Assembly (NCBI GenBank): GCA_965261725.1
Contig: CBDHDU010000034.1
Location: forward strand, 124,001 to 188,000
Direction: 5' to 3'
DNA length: 64,000 nucleotides
Source of the DNA: CANDOC01 sp965261725
GTDB taxonomy: Bacteria; Pseudomonadota; Gammaproteobacteria; Pseudomonadales; Endozoicomonadaceae
The translations under genes were made by a program, and so were the position numbers. Position 1 is the first letter of the stretch. Each line of letters begins with the position of its first letter. Of this stretch, positions 57,382 through 64,000 are shown in pieces. The notes under the pieces were generated by a model. The model was not told where the DNA came from. It saw only the letters and a program-made list of their open reading frames with translations, and did not search any database.

Positions 57382-58857
57382 TTAAGCGGCGATAAACAGA
57401 ATAACCGTTGAGATTACCAACACCGCAACCATAAACGGAGCAACCCATTTCAGGAAACGGTCATAAGGAATCTTCGCCAGCGCCAGACCGGCAACCAGGT
57501 GGCCGGCAGTCGGTGCAAACATGTTGATCCAGCCGGAAGCGGACTGGTAAGCAGTGATAATCAGGTCACGGCCTACACCAGCAAAGTCACCCAGCGGGCC
57601 CATCAGCGGCATGGAAACAGTTGCCAGGCCTGAAGTGGATGGAATGAAGAAAGACAGTACGATGTGTACGAAGTAGGACACAACAACAAACATACCGTTA
57701 GATTCCAGACCGGATACCATACCTTCCGCCCAGAACAGGATGCTGTCGATAATCATACCGTCGTTCATTACCACGTAGATACCACGGGCAACGGCAACAA
57801 CGATGGCAACACCGATCAGGTCGCGGGCACCGTCCAGGAAGCTGCGAATGAATTCGCCTTCAGGCATGCGGTTGATCAGGGCAACGATAATAGCAGCAGT
57901 CAGGAACAGGGTTGCCAGTTCATCAAACCACCACCACAGGGTCGGAACAGCGGTAATACCCATGTCTTCCAGAGGCATTACACCGTAAATCATTACCATG
58001 AAGGAAGCGAAGAATACGCCCATGGTTAGCTTTTTACGTGCAGTGAATGCTTCAGCTTTTACTTCGCGGCTGAATTCGTCGTTGAATTCAATGTCGGCCA
58101 GCAGAGATGCAGATTTGTCAGCTTTAACCTTGGCGGCATAACGCATTACGAAAGCAATCGCGATTACCTGTAGCACGACAAACATGATGACGCGCAGTAC
58201 GATACCTTCACCGATCTGTACACCCGCAAAGCCGGAAGCAATACCGGTTGCAAATGGGTTAACAGTAGATGCCAGTACACCGACGCCTGAACCCAGCAGA
58301 ATGATACCGGCGGTAACCATACGGTCATAACCGGCAGCAGATATTACGGGAAGTATCAGTGCCCAGAAGGCGACTGTTTCTTCAGCCATACCGTAAGTGG
58401 AGCCACCAATACCGAACAGGATCATCAGAATCGGGATCATGACCTGTTCGCGGCCTTTGAAGCGCTTAACAACCGCGGCAACACCGGAGTCCAGTGCGCC
58501 GGTCTTCATGATTACGCCAAGGAAACCACCGATAACCAGTACGAACAAAGCAACGTCTGCTGCTTTATGGAAACCTTTGATCGGTGCCATCAGAATGTCG
58601 TATACACCCTGTGGGGAAGATTCCAGTTCAGTAAAGGAACCGGGAACAGGCAGCAGGCGTTCACCACCATCATAGTCAGCAACGTCAGTAGCAGTAATCA
58701 GTTGATTACTGTCTGCTGTCATATAGTCATAACTACCGGTAGGAAGAACCCAGGTCAGAAGAGCGATCAGGGCGATAATAGAAAACAGTATTGTATATAC
58801 TGTCGGCATCTGAAATGCCTTTTTCTTAGGTGCAGTATCAACCGTAGTGGTGTCCAC
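57382..58857 (-). CDS. YfcC-family (DcuC/ArpJ type) membrane carrier
   Basis: A 491-residue protein with about 12 helices. VYTILFSIIALIALLTWVLP with a PTGSY motif, FLGVIMKTGALDSGV, GMAEETVAFWALILP, GSGVGVLASTVNPFATGIA and FFIPSTSGLATVSMPLMGPL are the conserved blocks of the YfcC branch of the C4-dicarboxylate/basic-amino-acid carrier group (PF03606). The substrate is not known; anion or amino-acid exchange is likely. It stands alone between two structured intergenic regions. Confidence 0.87.
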   Translation of the reverse strand: MDTTTVDTAPKKKAFQMPTVYTILFSIIALIALLTWVLPTGSYDYMTADSNQLITATDVADYDGGERLLPVPGSFTELESSPQGVYDILMAPIKGFHKAADVALFVLVIGGFLGVIMKTGALDSGVAAVVKRFKGREQVMIPILMILFGIGGSTYGMAEETVAFWALILPVISAAGYDRMVTAGIILLGSGVGVLASTVNPFATGIASGFAGVQIGEGIVLRVIMFVVLQVIAIAFVMRYAAKVKADKSASLLADIEFNDEFSREVKAEAFTARKKLTMGVFFASFMVMIYGVMPLEDMGITAVPTLWWWFDELATLFLTAAIIVALINRMPEGEFIRSFLDGARDLIGVAIVVAVARGIYVVMNDGMIIDSILFWAEGMVSGLESNGMFVVVSYFVHIVLSFFIPSTSGLATVSMPLMGPLGDFAGVGRDLIITAYQSASGWINMFAPTAGHLVAGLALAKIPYDRFLKWVAPFMVAVLVISTVILFIAA

Positions 58858-58927
58858 CGTAACCCCCTTGTATCTGTTTTAATGTTGGTTTGGTGTTGAG
58901 ATTTTTATAAGTCGAATGTCTTGAAAA

Positions 58928-59007
58928 TCGATTGCTTTACAAGTTGATTGCTTTACAAATTGATTGTTTTACAAGTCGATTGCCTTTCAGGTCGATTACC
59001 TTACAAA
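58928..59007. repeat. Five copies of a 16-bp tandem repeat upstream of the YfcC-family gene
   Basis: Units TCGATTGCTTTACAAG, TTGATTGCTTTACAAA, TTGATTGTTTTACAAG, TCGATTGCCTTTCAGG, TCGATTACCTTACAAA lie 70-150 bp before the start of the divergent carrier gene. They are A/T-rich and could be regulator sites. The rest of 58858-59260 has no gene; the stretch is A/T-rich toward tdh. Confidence 0.75.
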
Positions 59008-59260
59008 GAGTTTCAACAAAGCGAAGTTTGGTTACGCAGGGATGCTATCAGGCTGAAACTTCAGAATTTTGCTTCAGGTCAAAAGGTGGGTGTATTTACC
59101 GATGCCGGAGTTAAAAAAATCAGAATCGAATGTTGAAAGCAATAGGCATCTTCAGTTTTTATTCTATTTTTAAGTATTATTATTCGTAATGTTTAGCGAC
59201 TTATAAAATATTTATGCAGTTTATAAGCCGCTAACTTTACTAGGCATTAATGCGTAGAAA

Positions 59261-60289
59261 TTAATCCCAGTTCAGGACAACTTTGCCTGATTTGCCGCTC
59301 GCCATCACTTCAAAGCCTTTTTCAAACTCATCAATGCTGTACTGGTGAGTGATGATCGGGTCGAGTTTCATGCCGGATTGCAGCATGCTGGACATTTTGT
59401 ACCAGGTCTCGAACATTTCACGACCATAAATGCCTTTCAGGTGCAGCATCTTGAAGATGACCTGACTCCAGTCGATACGGGTATCTTCGGCAGGAATACC
59501 CAGAATGGATACCTTGCCGCCGTTGTCCATGTTTTCCAGCATCTGATTGAAAGCGTGACCATTGCCGGACATTTCCAGACCAACGTCAAAGCCTTCTTTC
59601 ATCTTCAGCTCTTTCATGACTTCCGGCAGAGACTGCTCTGTCACGTTAACGGCGCGGGTAACCGCACCCAGCTCGCAAGCCAGCATCAGGCGGTATTCGT
59701 TAACGTCAGTGATAACAACGTGACGGGCACCGGCGTGACGGGCAACAGATGCAGCCATAATGCCGATCGGACCCGCACCGGTAATCAGTACGTCTTCACC
59801 TACCATGTCGAAAGACAGAGCGGTGTGAACAGCGTTACCAAACGGATCGAAGATAGCAGCCAGTTCATCGCTGATATCATCAGGAATAGGGTAAACATTA
59901 GCGGCAGGGATGCTCAGGTATTCAGCAAATGCGCCCTGACGGTTTACGCCAACACCCACGGTGTTGCGGCACAGGTGACGACGACCGGCACGACAGTTAC
60001 GGCAGTGACCGCAAACCAGATGACCTTCACCGGATACGCGCTGACCGATTTCCAGACCCTGAACGCCTTCACCCATTTCCACGATTTCGCCCGCGAATTC
60101 GTGACCGATGGTCATGCCCTGTGGGATCGTCTTCTGGGACCATTCATCCCAGTTGTAGATATGAATGTCGGTACCGCAGATCGCAGTCTTTTTGATTTTG
60201 ATCAGGACATCGTTGTAGCCGTATTCAGGAACCGGCTTTTCATCCATCCAGATGCCTTTTTCGGCATGCAGTTTGGCAAGCGTTTTCAT
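59261..60289 (-). CDS. tdh: L-threonine 3-dehydrogenase
   Basis: A zinc-dependent medium-chain dehydrogenase that oxidises L-threonine to 2-amino-3-ketobutyrate. 342 residues (E. coli 341). Catalytic zinc: KTAICGTDIHIYNWDEWSQ (Cys, Asp/His) and IGHEFAGEIVE. The structural zinc cysteines are CGHCRNCRAGRRHLC. NAD site: VLITGAGPIGIMAASVARHA. Also LEMSGNGHAFNQML and IYGREMFETWYKM, typical of Tdh. The usual partner gene kbl is not adjacent. Confidence 0.96.
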   Translation of the reverse strand: MKTLAKLHAEKGIWMDEKPVPEYGYNDVLIKIKKTAICGTDIHIYNWDEWSQKTIPQGMTIGHEFAGEIVEMGEGVQGLEIGQRVSGEGHLVCGHCRNCRAGRRHLCRNTVGVGVNRQGAFAEYLSIPAANVYPIPDDISDELAAIFDPFGNAVHTALSFDMVGEDVLITGAGPIGIMAASVARHAGARHVVITDVNEYRLMLACELGAVTRAVNVTEQSLPEVMKELKMKEGFDVGLEMSGNGHAFNQMLENMDNGGKVSILGIPAEDTRIDWSQVIFKMLHLKGIYGREMFETWYKMSSMLQSGMKLDPIITHQYSIDEFEKGFEVMASGKSGKVVLNWD

Positions 60290-60949
60290 TATGACGTGGT
60301 AAACCTTGTTATATACAAGAGGTAACCCCAGTTCCGGAAGCGGCTTGTTTAAACAAGTTGCATTCCTGTTGGAACTGGCATGATTTGTTGCGGGAGACTA
60401 ATCCGTTAATGAAATGCGGGTATTGTCTTGTATCAAACCGCAGTTGTAGTCGTTTAAATTTTTATTTTATCTGGCTGAATACGAAGTGTTGTGAGATGTG
60501 TTTGGAAGTGTGTGTAAATGAGTTTTTTTTTAAAGGTTGAAAAATTGATTTTAATCAGTAAATCGTAACTAAATTGCCAAAACCTGAATTTTCTATTTAA
60601 AAAGACAAAATTTCTTTTTGCTTTTAAATACCTTTTTCTTTCGGTTTTCAACTATTTATTTCTCTTTGTGCGGGTGGGCGTCCTTATTGTTGCTCGGTTT
60701 TCCCTGTTGCTTCTCTTCTATTGCTTCGCTCCTTTTGTTGCTGGTACGTAAGTTTAGCATCTTTAAGCCTCTGCCTGACGGAGTAGCATGACGTACCGTA
60801 GCTATGCATAAACCAGTAGAAAGCGCTGCTGCGTCGCAGTGGTTTCTTAAAAAATGGTTGCAGAACTACCTAGCTAGAGCGCCAGTGCCTGTTGCCTGCT
60901 CTGGCGCGACAAAGTGCACACACAAAATTTTTAAAGAGTAGAGTCACCC
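60290..60949. promoter_or_regulatory. 660-bp divergent intergenic region, porin leader with hairpin
   Basis: No gene is seen. The middle (60450-60660) is strongly A/T-rich. Close to the porin start, GCGCCAG (60879-60885) and CTGGCGC (60901-60907) can form a stem in the 5' leader, ending 42 bp before the ATG. A strongly expressed porin gene would be expected to be controlled here. Confidence 0.5.
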
Positions 60950-62047
60950 ATGCAAAAGAAATTGCTTGCTGCTGCCATTCTGGCTGCAGTTGCCGGCCAG
61001 GCCGCTGCGACTGAAGTATACTCCGACGACACCACCAGCGTTTCCATCGGTGGTTACCTGAGCATGAAGACTGTCACCACTGACAGCGATACCACTCTGG
61101 AAAACGACAGCTCCCGTATCAATTTCGGTTTCGCTCACAAACTGAACGAAGACATCACCGCTATCGCTAAGAGCGAGTGGGCGTTCGACGACGAAGACGA
61201 TTTCACTGCTCGTCTGAACTACGTGGGTGTTAACACCAGTCACGGTGACGTGGTTCTGGGTAAGCAATGGTCCGTATACAGCGACGTAGCTGGCTGGACT
61301 GACGTATGGGCCATGAACGGCGGCGATGTTGAAGGTATGTACGCTGGTCGTTCCGGTGACGGTGGTGAGCACGGTACTGGTCGTGCTGACGACGCTATTG
61401 CTTACCGCAACAGCTTCGGTGGCCTGAACGTTGGTGCTCAGTTCCAGTTCCGTGATACTGGTGAGTCCGGTAACGGTCGTGACTTCACCCGTAAGAACGG
61501 CTACCAGGCTGCTGCTAGCTACGACTTCGATTTCGGTCTGTCTGTAGGTGCTGCTTACAACGAAACTGATTTCGGTAACGTTGGTTCTCACGACGGTAAA
61601 GGCCGCAAAGCTAAAGCTACCATCGGTGCGATCAAGTACACCCGTGACGCTCTCTACGTAGCTGCTACCTACGGTGAGTACAAGAACCACGTCAACGTAG
61701 ACAGCTACATCGGTGGTGGTACTCCTGACGTTGCTGGTCTGGAATTCAACGAAAAAGTTGAAGGTCAGGCCCTGTACGTTAGCTACAAGCTGACCGACAG
61801 CGTTAAGTTGGAATCTGCTTTCCAGCAGATGGAAAGCAAGGACAAAGGCGACAAGGCTGAACTGAAGAACACCATGGTTGGTGCTGTATACACTGTAGGC
61901 CCAATGCAGTTTGCTGCTCAGTACATCTGGGATGACAGCACCTTCGACAATGGTAAGAGCAAGAAAGACGTTCTTCAGGACGACGAAACCTACAAAACCA
62001 AGCGTATTGACGACAAGGTTATGCTGCAGGCTCGCTACTACTTCTAA
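60950..62047 (+). CDS. Gram-negative porin (trimeric outer-membrane channel)
   Basis: A 365-residue protein with signal peptide MQKKLLAAAILAAVAGQAAA. Mature strands follow: VSIGGYLSMKTV, SRINFGFAHKLNEDITAIAK, LNYVGVNTSHGDVVLGKQWS, and the terminal QARYYF with the C-terminal Phe required for insertion. The pattern is that of the general porin_4/OmpC-like superfamily. Preferred-codon use is very biased, as in highly expressed genes; the strong third-position C/T bias even keeps the opposite strand open. It is followed by a terminator. Confidence 0.9.
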   Translation: MQKKLLAAAILAAVAGQAAATEVYSDDTTSVSIGGYLSMKTVTTDSDTTLENDSSRINFGFAHKLNEDITAIAKSEWAFDDEDDFTARLNYVGVNTSHGDVVLGKQWSVYSDVAGWTDVWAMNGGDVEGMYAGRSGDGGEHGTGRADDAIAYRNSFGGLNVGAQFQFRDTGESGNGRDFTRKNGYQAAASYDFDFGLSVGAAYNETDFGNVGSHDGKGRKAKATIGAIKYTRDALYVAATYGEYKNHVNVDSYIGGGTPDVAGLEFNEKVEGQALYVSYKLTDSVKLESAFQQMESKDKGDKAELKNTMVGAVYTVGPMQFAAQYIWDDSTFDNGKSKKDVLQDDETYKTKRIDDKVMLQARYYF

Positions 62048-62116
62048 GTTTAACTTAGAGGGTTTGCGAACCCCGGTCAGGCTTTCAGTCTGACCCTGCT
62101 CATGGAAGAGTACCCG

Positions 62117-62148
62117 AAAAGGCTGCTATCGTAAGATGGCAGCCTTTT
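62117..62148 (+). terminator. Rho-independent terminator of the porin gene
   Basis: AAAAGGCTGC and GCAGCCTTTTT flank a 12-base loop, about 70 bp beyond the porin stop and just before the pdxA-family gene. Confidence 0.88.
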
Positions 62149-62173
62149 TGCGTTTCAGAAGCCGGGAATAAGC

Positions 62174-63181
62174 ATGCCAAATCAGAATAGAAATAAACCA
62201 CTTGCCATCACCATGGGCGATGCCGCTGGTATCGGCCCGGAAATCGTGGTGAAAATGTTTGCTGATTCGACATTTTCCACTCCGGCGATTGTTATTGGAG
62301 ACGTGCAGCAGCTTCAGCGTGCCAACACTTTGCTGGGAGCTGATCTGGTTTTTAATGTAATTGATCAACCGGCAGCGGCTGAGTGGAAGCCGGGGCTGGT
62401 TAATATCATTGCACCTTCGACAGCATTACCTGCAGACCTGCCTTACGGGGAAATTAATGCTCAGGCTGGCAAGGCTGCTTATGACTATATCTGCAAGGGT
62501 ATCGAACTGGCACAATCTGGTGAGGTAAGTGGGCTGGTTACGGCTCCTATTCATAAAGAATCCCTGTCGCGGGCAGGTATTAACTATCCGGGGCATACAG
62601 AAATTCTGGCGGATAAGTCAGGTACCAGCGACTTTGCCATGATGCTGTTTAATGATGAGCTGCGGGTTATTCTGGTTACCATTCACCAGTCTTTGCGGAA
62701 TATGCTGGATTCTCTGACTATTGAGAAAGAGCTGAAAACCATTCGTCTGGCATATCTGGCGGCTAAGCAACTGGGTGTTGAAAAGCCCAGAGTTGCTGTT
62801 GCTGGCGTTAACCCGCATGCCGGAGAAGGCGGGTTATTTGGTGATGAAGATGAGCTGATCGTCAAACCCGCCATTGAAAAGGCCTGTTCTGAAGGCATTG
62901 AAGCTTCAGGTCCATGGCCGGGTGATACTGTGTTTATGCAGGCACGCAACGGCGATTTTGATATTGTTGTTGCCCAGTATCATGATCAGGGACTGATCCC
63001 GGTAAAATATCTGGGTGTGGATGGCGGTGTTAATGTGACTGTCGGGTTGCCATTTATTCGTACCAGTGTTGATCATGGTACTGCATTTCCTATTGCCGGA
63101 ACGGGCAAAGCAGATCACTCTAGCCTGCTTTATGCTGTGAAGCAGGCGGAAATCCTGCGGATGAATAAAACGCTTCCATAA
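62174..63181 (+). CDS. PdxA-family 4-phospho-hydroxy-acid dehydrogenase (4-hydroxythreonine-4-phosphate dehydrogenase type)
   Basis: A 335-residue NAD- and metal-dependent dehydrogenase. MGDAAGIGPEIVVK at the start, TAPIHKESLSRAGINYPGHT with the metal-binding His, VNPHAGEGGLFGDED, VAQYHDQGLIPVKYLG (second His) and GTGKADHSSLLYAVKQAE at the end. PdxA acts in pyridoxal-phosphate synthesis; the related PdxA2 group acts on erythronate/threonate-4-phosphate. The absence of ksgA/surA beside it, normal for pdxA, and the D-H-S-S end leave PdxA2 possible. Confidence 0.88.
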   Translation: MPNQNRNKPLAITMGDAAGIGPEIVVKMFADSTFSTPAIVIGDVQQLQRANTLLGADLVFNVIDQPAAAEWKPGLVNIIAPSTALPADLPYGEINAQAGKAAYDYICKGIELAQSGEVSGLVTAPIHKESLSRAGINYPGHTEILADKSGTSDFAMMLFNDELRVILVTIHQSLRNMLDSLTIEKELKTIRLAYLAAKQLGVEKPRVAVAGVNPHAGEGGLFGDEDELIVKPAIEKACSEGIEASGPWPGDTVFMQARNGDFDIVVAQYHDQGLIPVKYLGVDGGVNVTVGLPFIRTSVDHGTAFPIAGTGKADHSSLLYAVKQAEILRMNKTLP

Positions 63182-63240
63182 TGAAAAACTATTCATAGCG
63201 ATTTATTTTTTGCCAATCAGCAACATCCTGTCCTAATCTT

Positions 63241-63267
63241 CCCAAGGCTTGCATTGCAAGTCTTGGG
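63241..63267. promoter_or_regulatory. 27-bp imperfect palindrome between the pdxA-family gene and the bufferin operon
   Basis: CCCAAGGCTTGCA-T-TGCAAGTCTTGGG pairs with two mismatches. It lacks a T-run, so it is either a weak terminator of the gene before it or an operator for the downstream metal-related operon, whose first start is 112 bp away. Confidence 0.5.
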
Positions 63268-63378
63268 TCAACATAGCCTAGCCACAAGTCGTTTATCTGA
63301 TACAACTCTATCTGATATTCATTCCCTGTCTTTTATTCAGATGTTGCACCGGTAGCGTCTGAATGTCGGGAGGTTTTC

Positions 63379-63687
63379 ATGTCTGTGAGAAGTAAACTGA
63401 CAATCCCCTGTGCAATGGCTGCTGCTTTAGGTATGGCGGCGGCAATCGATACGGCACAGGCAAAAGAAACGGAGATGGAAAAGTGTTACGGCATTGCCAA
63501 AGCCGGGCAGAATGACTGTAAGGCCGGAGAAGGTACAACCTGTGCGGGCACCTCGACAATGGATGGGCAGGCCAATGCCTGGATGCTGGTACCTAAAGGT
63601 ACCTGTAAGAAGATTGTTGGTGGCAGTTTAGAGCATATGCCCAATCCTGAATCCAAACCAAAGCATAGTGAAAAGAGTGGAGGCTGA
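63379..63687 (+). CDS. BufA1-like (DUF2282) bufferin precursor
   Basis: A 102-residue secreted-type peptide. The signal peptide is MSVRSKLTIPCAMAAALGMA ending AQA. The short mature part has four spaced cysteines: MEKCYGIAKAGQNDCKAGEG, TCAGTS and PKGTCKKI. DUF2282 peptides of this form are bufferins, RiPP-type metallophores whose cysteines are modified by a DUF692 iron oxidase. They are thought to protect against copper or other metals. The DUF692 gene follows 3 bp later, which supports the call. Confidence 0.85.
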   Translation: MSVRSKLTIPCAMAAALGMAAAIDTAQAKETEMEKCYGIAKAGQNDCKAGEGTTCAGTSTMDGQANAWMLVPKGTCKKIVGGSLEHMPNPESKPKHSEKSGG

Positions 63688-63690
63688 CGG

Positions 63691-64000
63691 ATGACGGAGC
63701 GATCCGTCGGTTTGGGATTAAAGCCAGTACATTATGAAGATGTACTGGCACAGCTCCCACAGCTGGGCTGTTTTGAAATCCACCCGGAGAATTACTACAG
63801 TCCGGGCGGTTGTCATTTCTGGCTGGAAAAAATAAGAGCGAATTACCCACTATTACTGCATTCAGTCAGCCTTTCGCCCGGCTCGGCAGAACGGGTTCCC
63901 CCTGAAGATATTCAACGGCTAAAGACGCTGGCAGACCGTTATCAGCCACGGCATATATCGGAGCATCTGGCATGGAGTCGTTTGAATGGCGTGTACTTTC
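63691..64000 (+). CDS. BufB-like DUF692 multinuclear iron oxidase (partial, cut by window end)
   Basis: From ATG 63691 (GGAGG 10 bases upstream): SVGLGLKPVHYEDVLAQLPQ, FEIHPENYYSPGG, LLLHSVSLSPGS and HISEHLAWSR. These are the first metal-binding His and Glu/Asn blocks of DUF692/MNIO enzymes. In bufferin operons this enzyme converts cysteine side chains into thio-oxazole-type groups. Only 103 codons are visible; a BufC-type partner would be expected beyond the window. Confidence 0.9.
   Translation, partial: MTERSVGLGLKPVHYEDVLAQLPQLGCFEIHPENYYSPGGCHFWLEKIRANYPLLLHSVSLSPGSAERVPPEDIQRLKTLADRYQPRHISEHLAWSRLNGVYF

Noticed and set aside
60944..61690. 248-aa minus-strand frame over the porin gene
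   Set aside because: Mirror of a strongly codon-biased porin gene. The Val/Ser/Thr-rich protein has no start context and no family features.

Overview
The window reads as chromosomal DNA of a gammaproteobacterium. The housekeeping genes (pepD, pgi, tdh, galU, pdxA-type) are of enterobacterial-like length and domain content, there is an outer-membrane porin, and there is a group 2 (ABC-transporter) capsule locus with the kpsMTED/kpsCS/kpsF/kdsABC set. Eukaryote-like features (a tandem C2H2 zinc-finger protein, an ankyrin-helicase), many toxin-antitoxin modules and many short repeats suggest a host-associated marine lineage such as the Endozoicomonas group. That placement is inference; there is no rRNA or tRNA gene in the window to test it.

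Layout. 0-9.3 kb: end of a CPBP-type membrane protein, a Gate-domain membrane protein, an EamA exporter, an IS91-type transposase, a secreted-type zinc-finger repeat protein, pepD and an AAA/DUF4143 ATPase. 9.4-57.1 kb: a very long capsule region, almost all on the minus strand, built of blocks: pagL-like, kpsS, kpsC (9.4-13.8); a toxin-antitoxin/Fic island (13.9-16.8); pgi and a glycosyltransferase; a sulfate-activation operon cysD-cysN-SLC13 permease-cysC-cysQ (19.7-26.1); a sulfotransferase, a double GT2 glycosyltransferase and galU (26.3-30.5); a second toxin-antitoxin island full of transposon wreckage (30.6-37.8); kpsF-kdsB-kdsC-kdsA-acetyltransferase-giant KpsC/GT29 fusion (37.9-45.5); a third island of MNT/HEPN pairs, coiled-coil proteins and an ankyrin-helicase (45.8-52.4); and the export genes kpsD-kpsE-kpsT-kpsM (52.5-57.0). 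57.4-64 kb: a YfcC-type carrier, tdh, a porin, a pdxA-family gene and the start of a bufferin-type (DUF2282/DUF692) operon cut by the window edge.

How it fits together. Kdo is made and activated by KpsF, KdsA, KdsC and KdsB. KpsS and KpsC would build the poly-Kdo linker, and KpsMTED would export the chain. GalU and Pgi feed sugar nucleotides. CysD/CysN/CysC make PAPS, CysQ removes the PAP by-product and the SLC13 carrier imports sulfate. No reductive cysH/I/J genes accompany them, and a PAPS-type sulfotransferase sits directly upstream, so a sulfated capsule is the simplest reading. Three blocks (kpsM, the KpsC-GT29 gene, cysD) are each preceded at 64-105 bp by a copy of the 12-base ops core of JUMPStart, so RfaH-type antitermination probably joins them into one regulon.

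Structural oddities. Many gaps between capsule genes hold tandem arrays of 7-bp units (AGCTNNN-like) or paired inverted arrays of 8-bp units (CTGTAARG/CYTTACAG), and three degenerate heptamer blocks have grown inside the kpsC reading frame. The 30-38 kb island contains an exactly delimited 174-bp MITE with a 9-bp target duplication, and an exactly delimited 1608-bp IS with a 9-bp target duplication inside a RAYT transposase gene.
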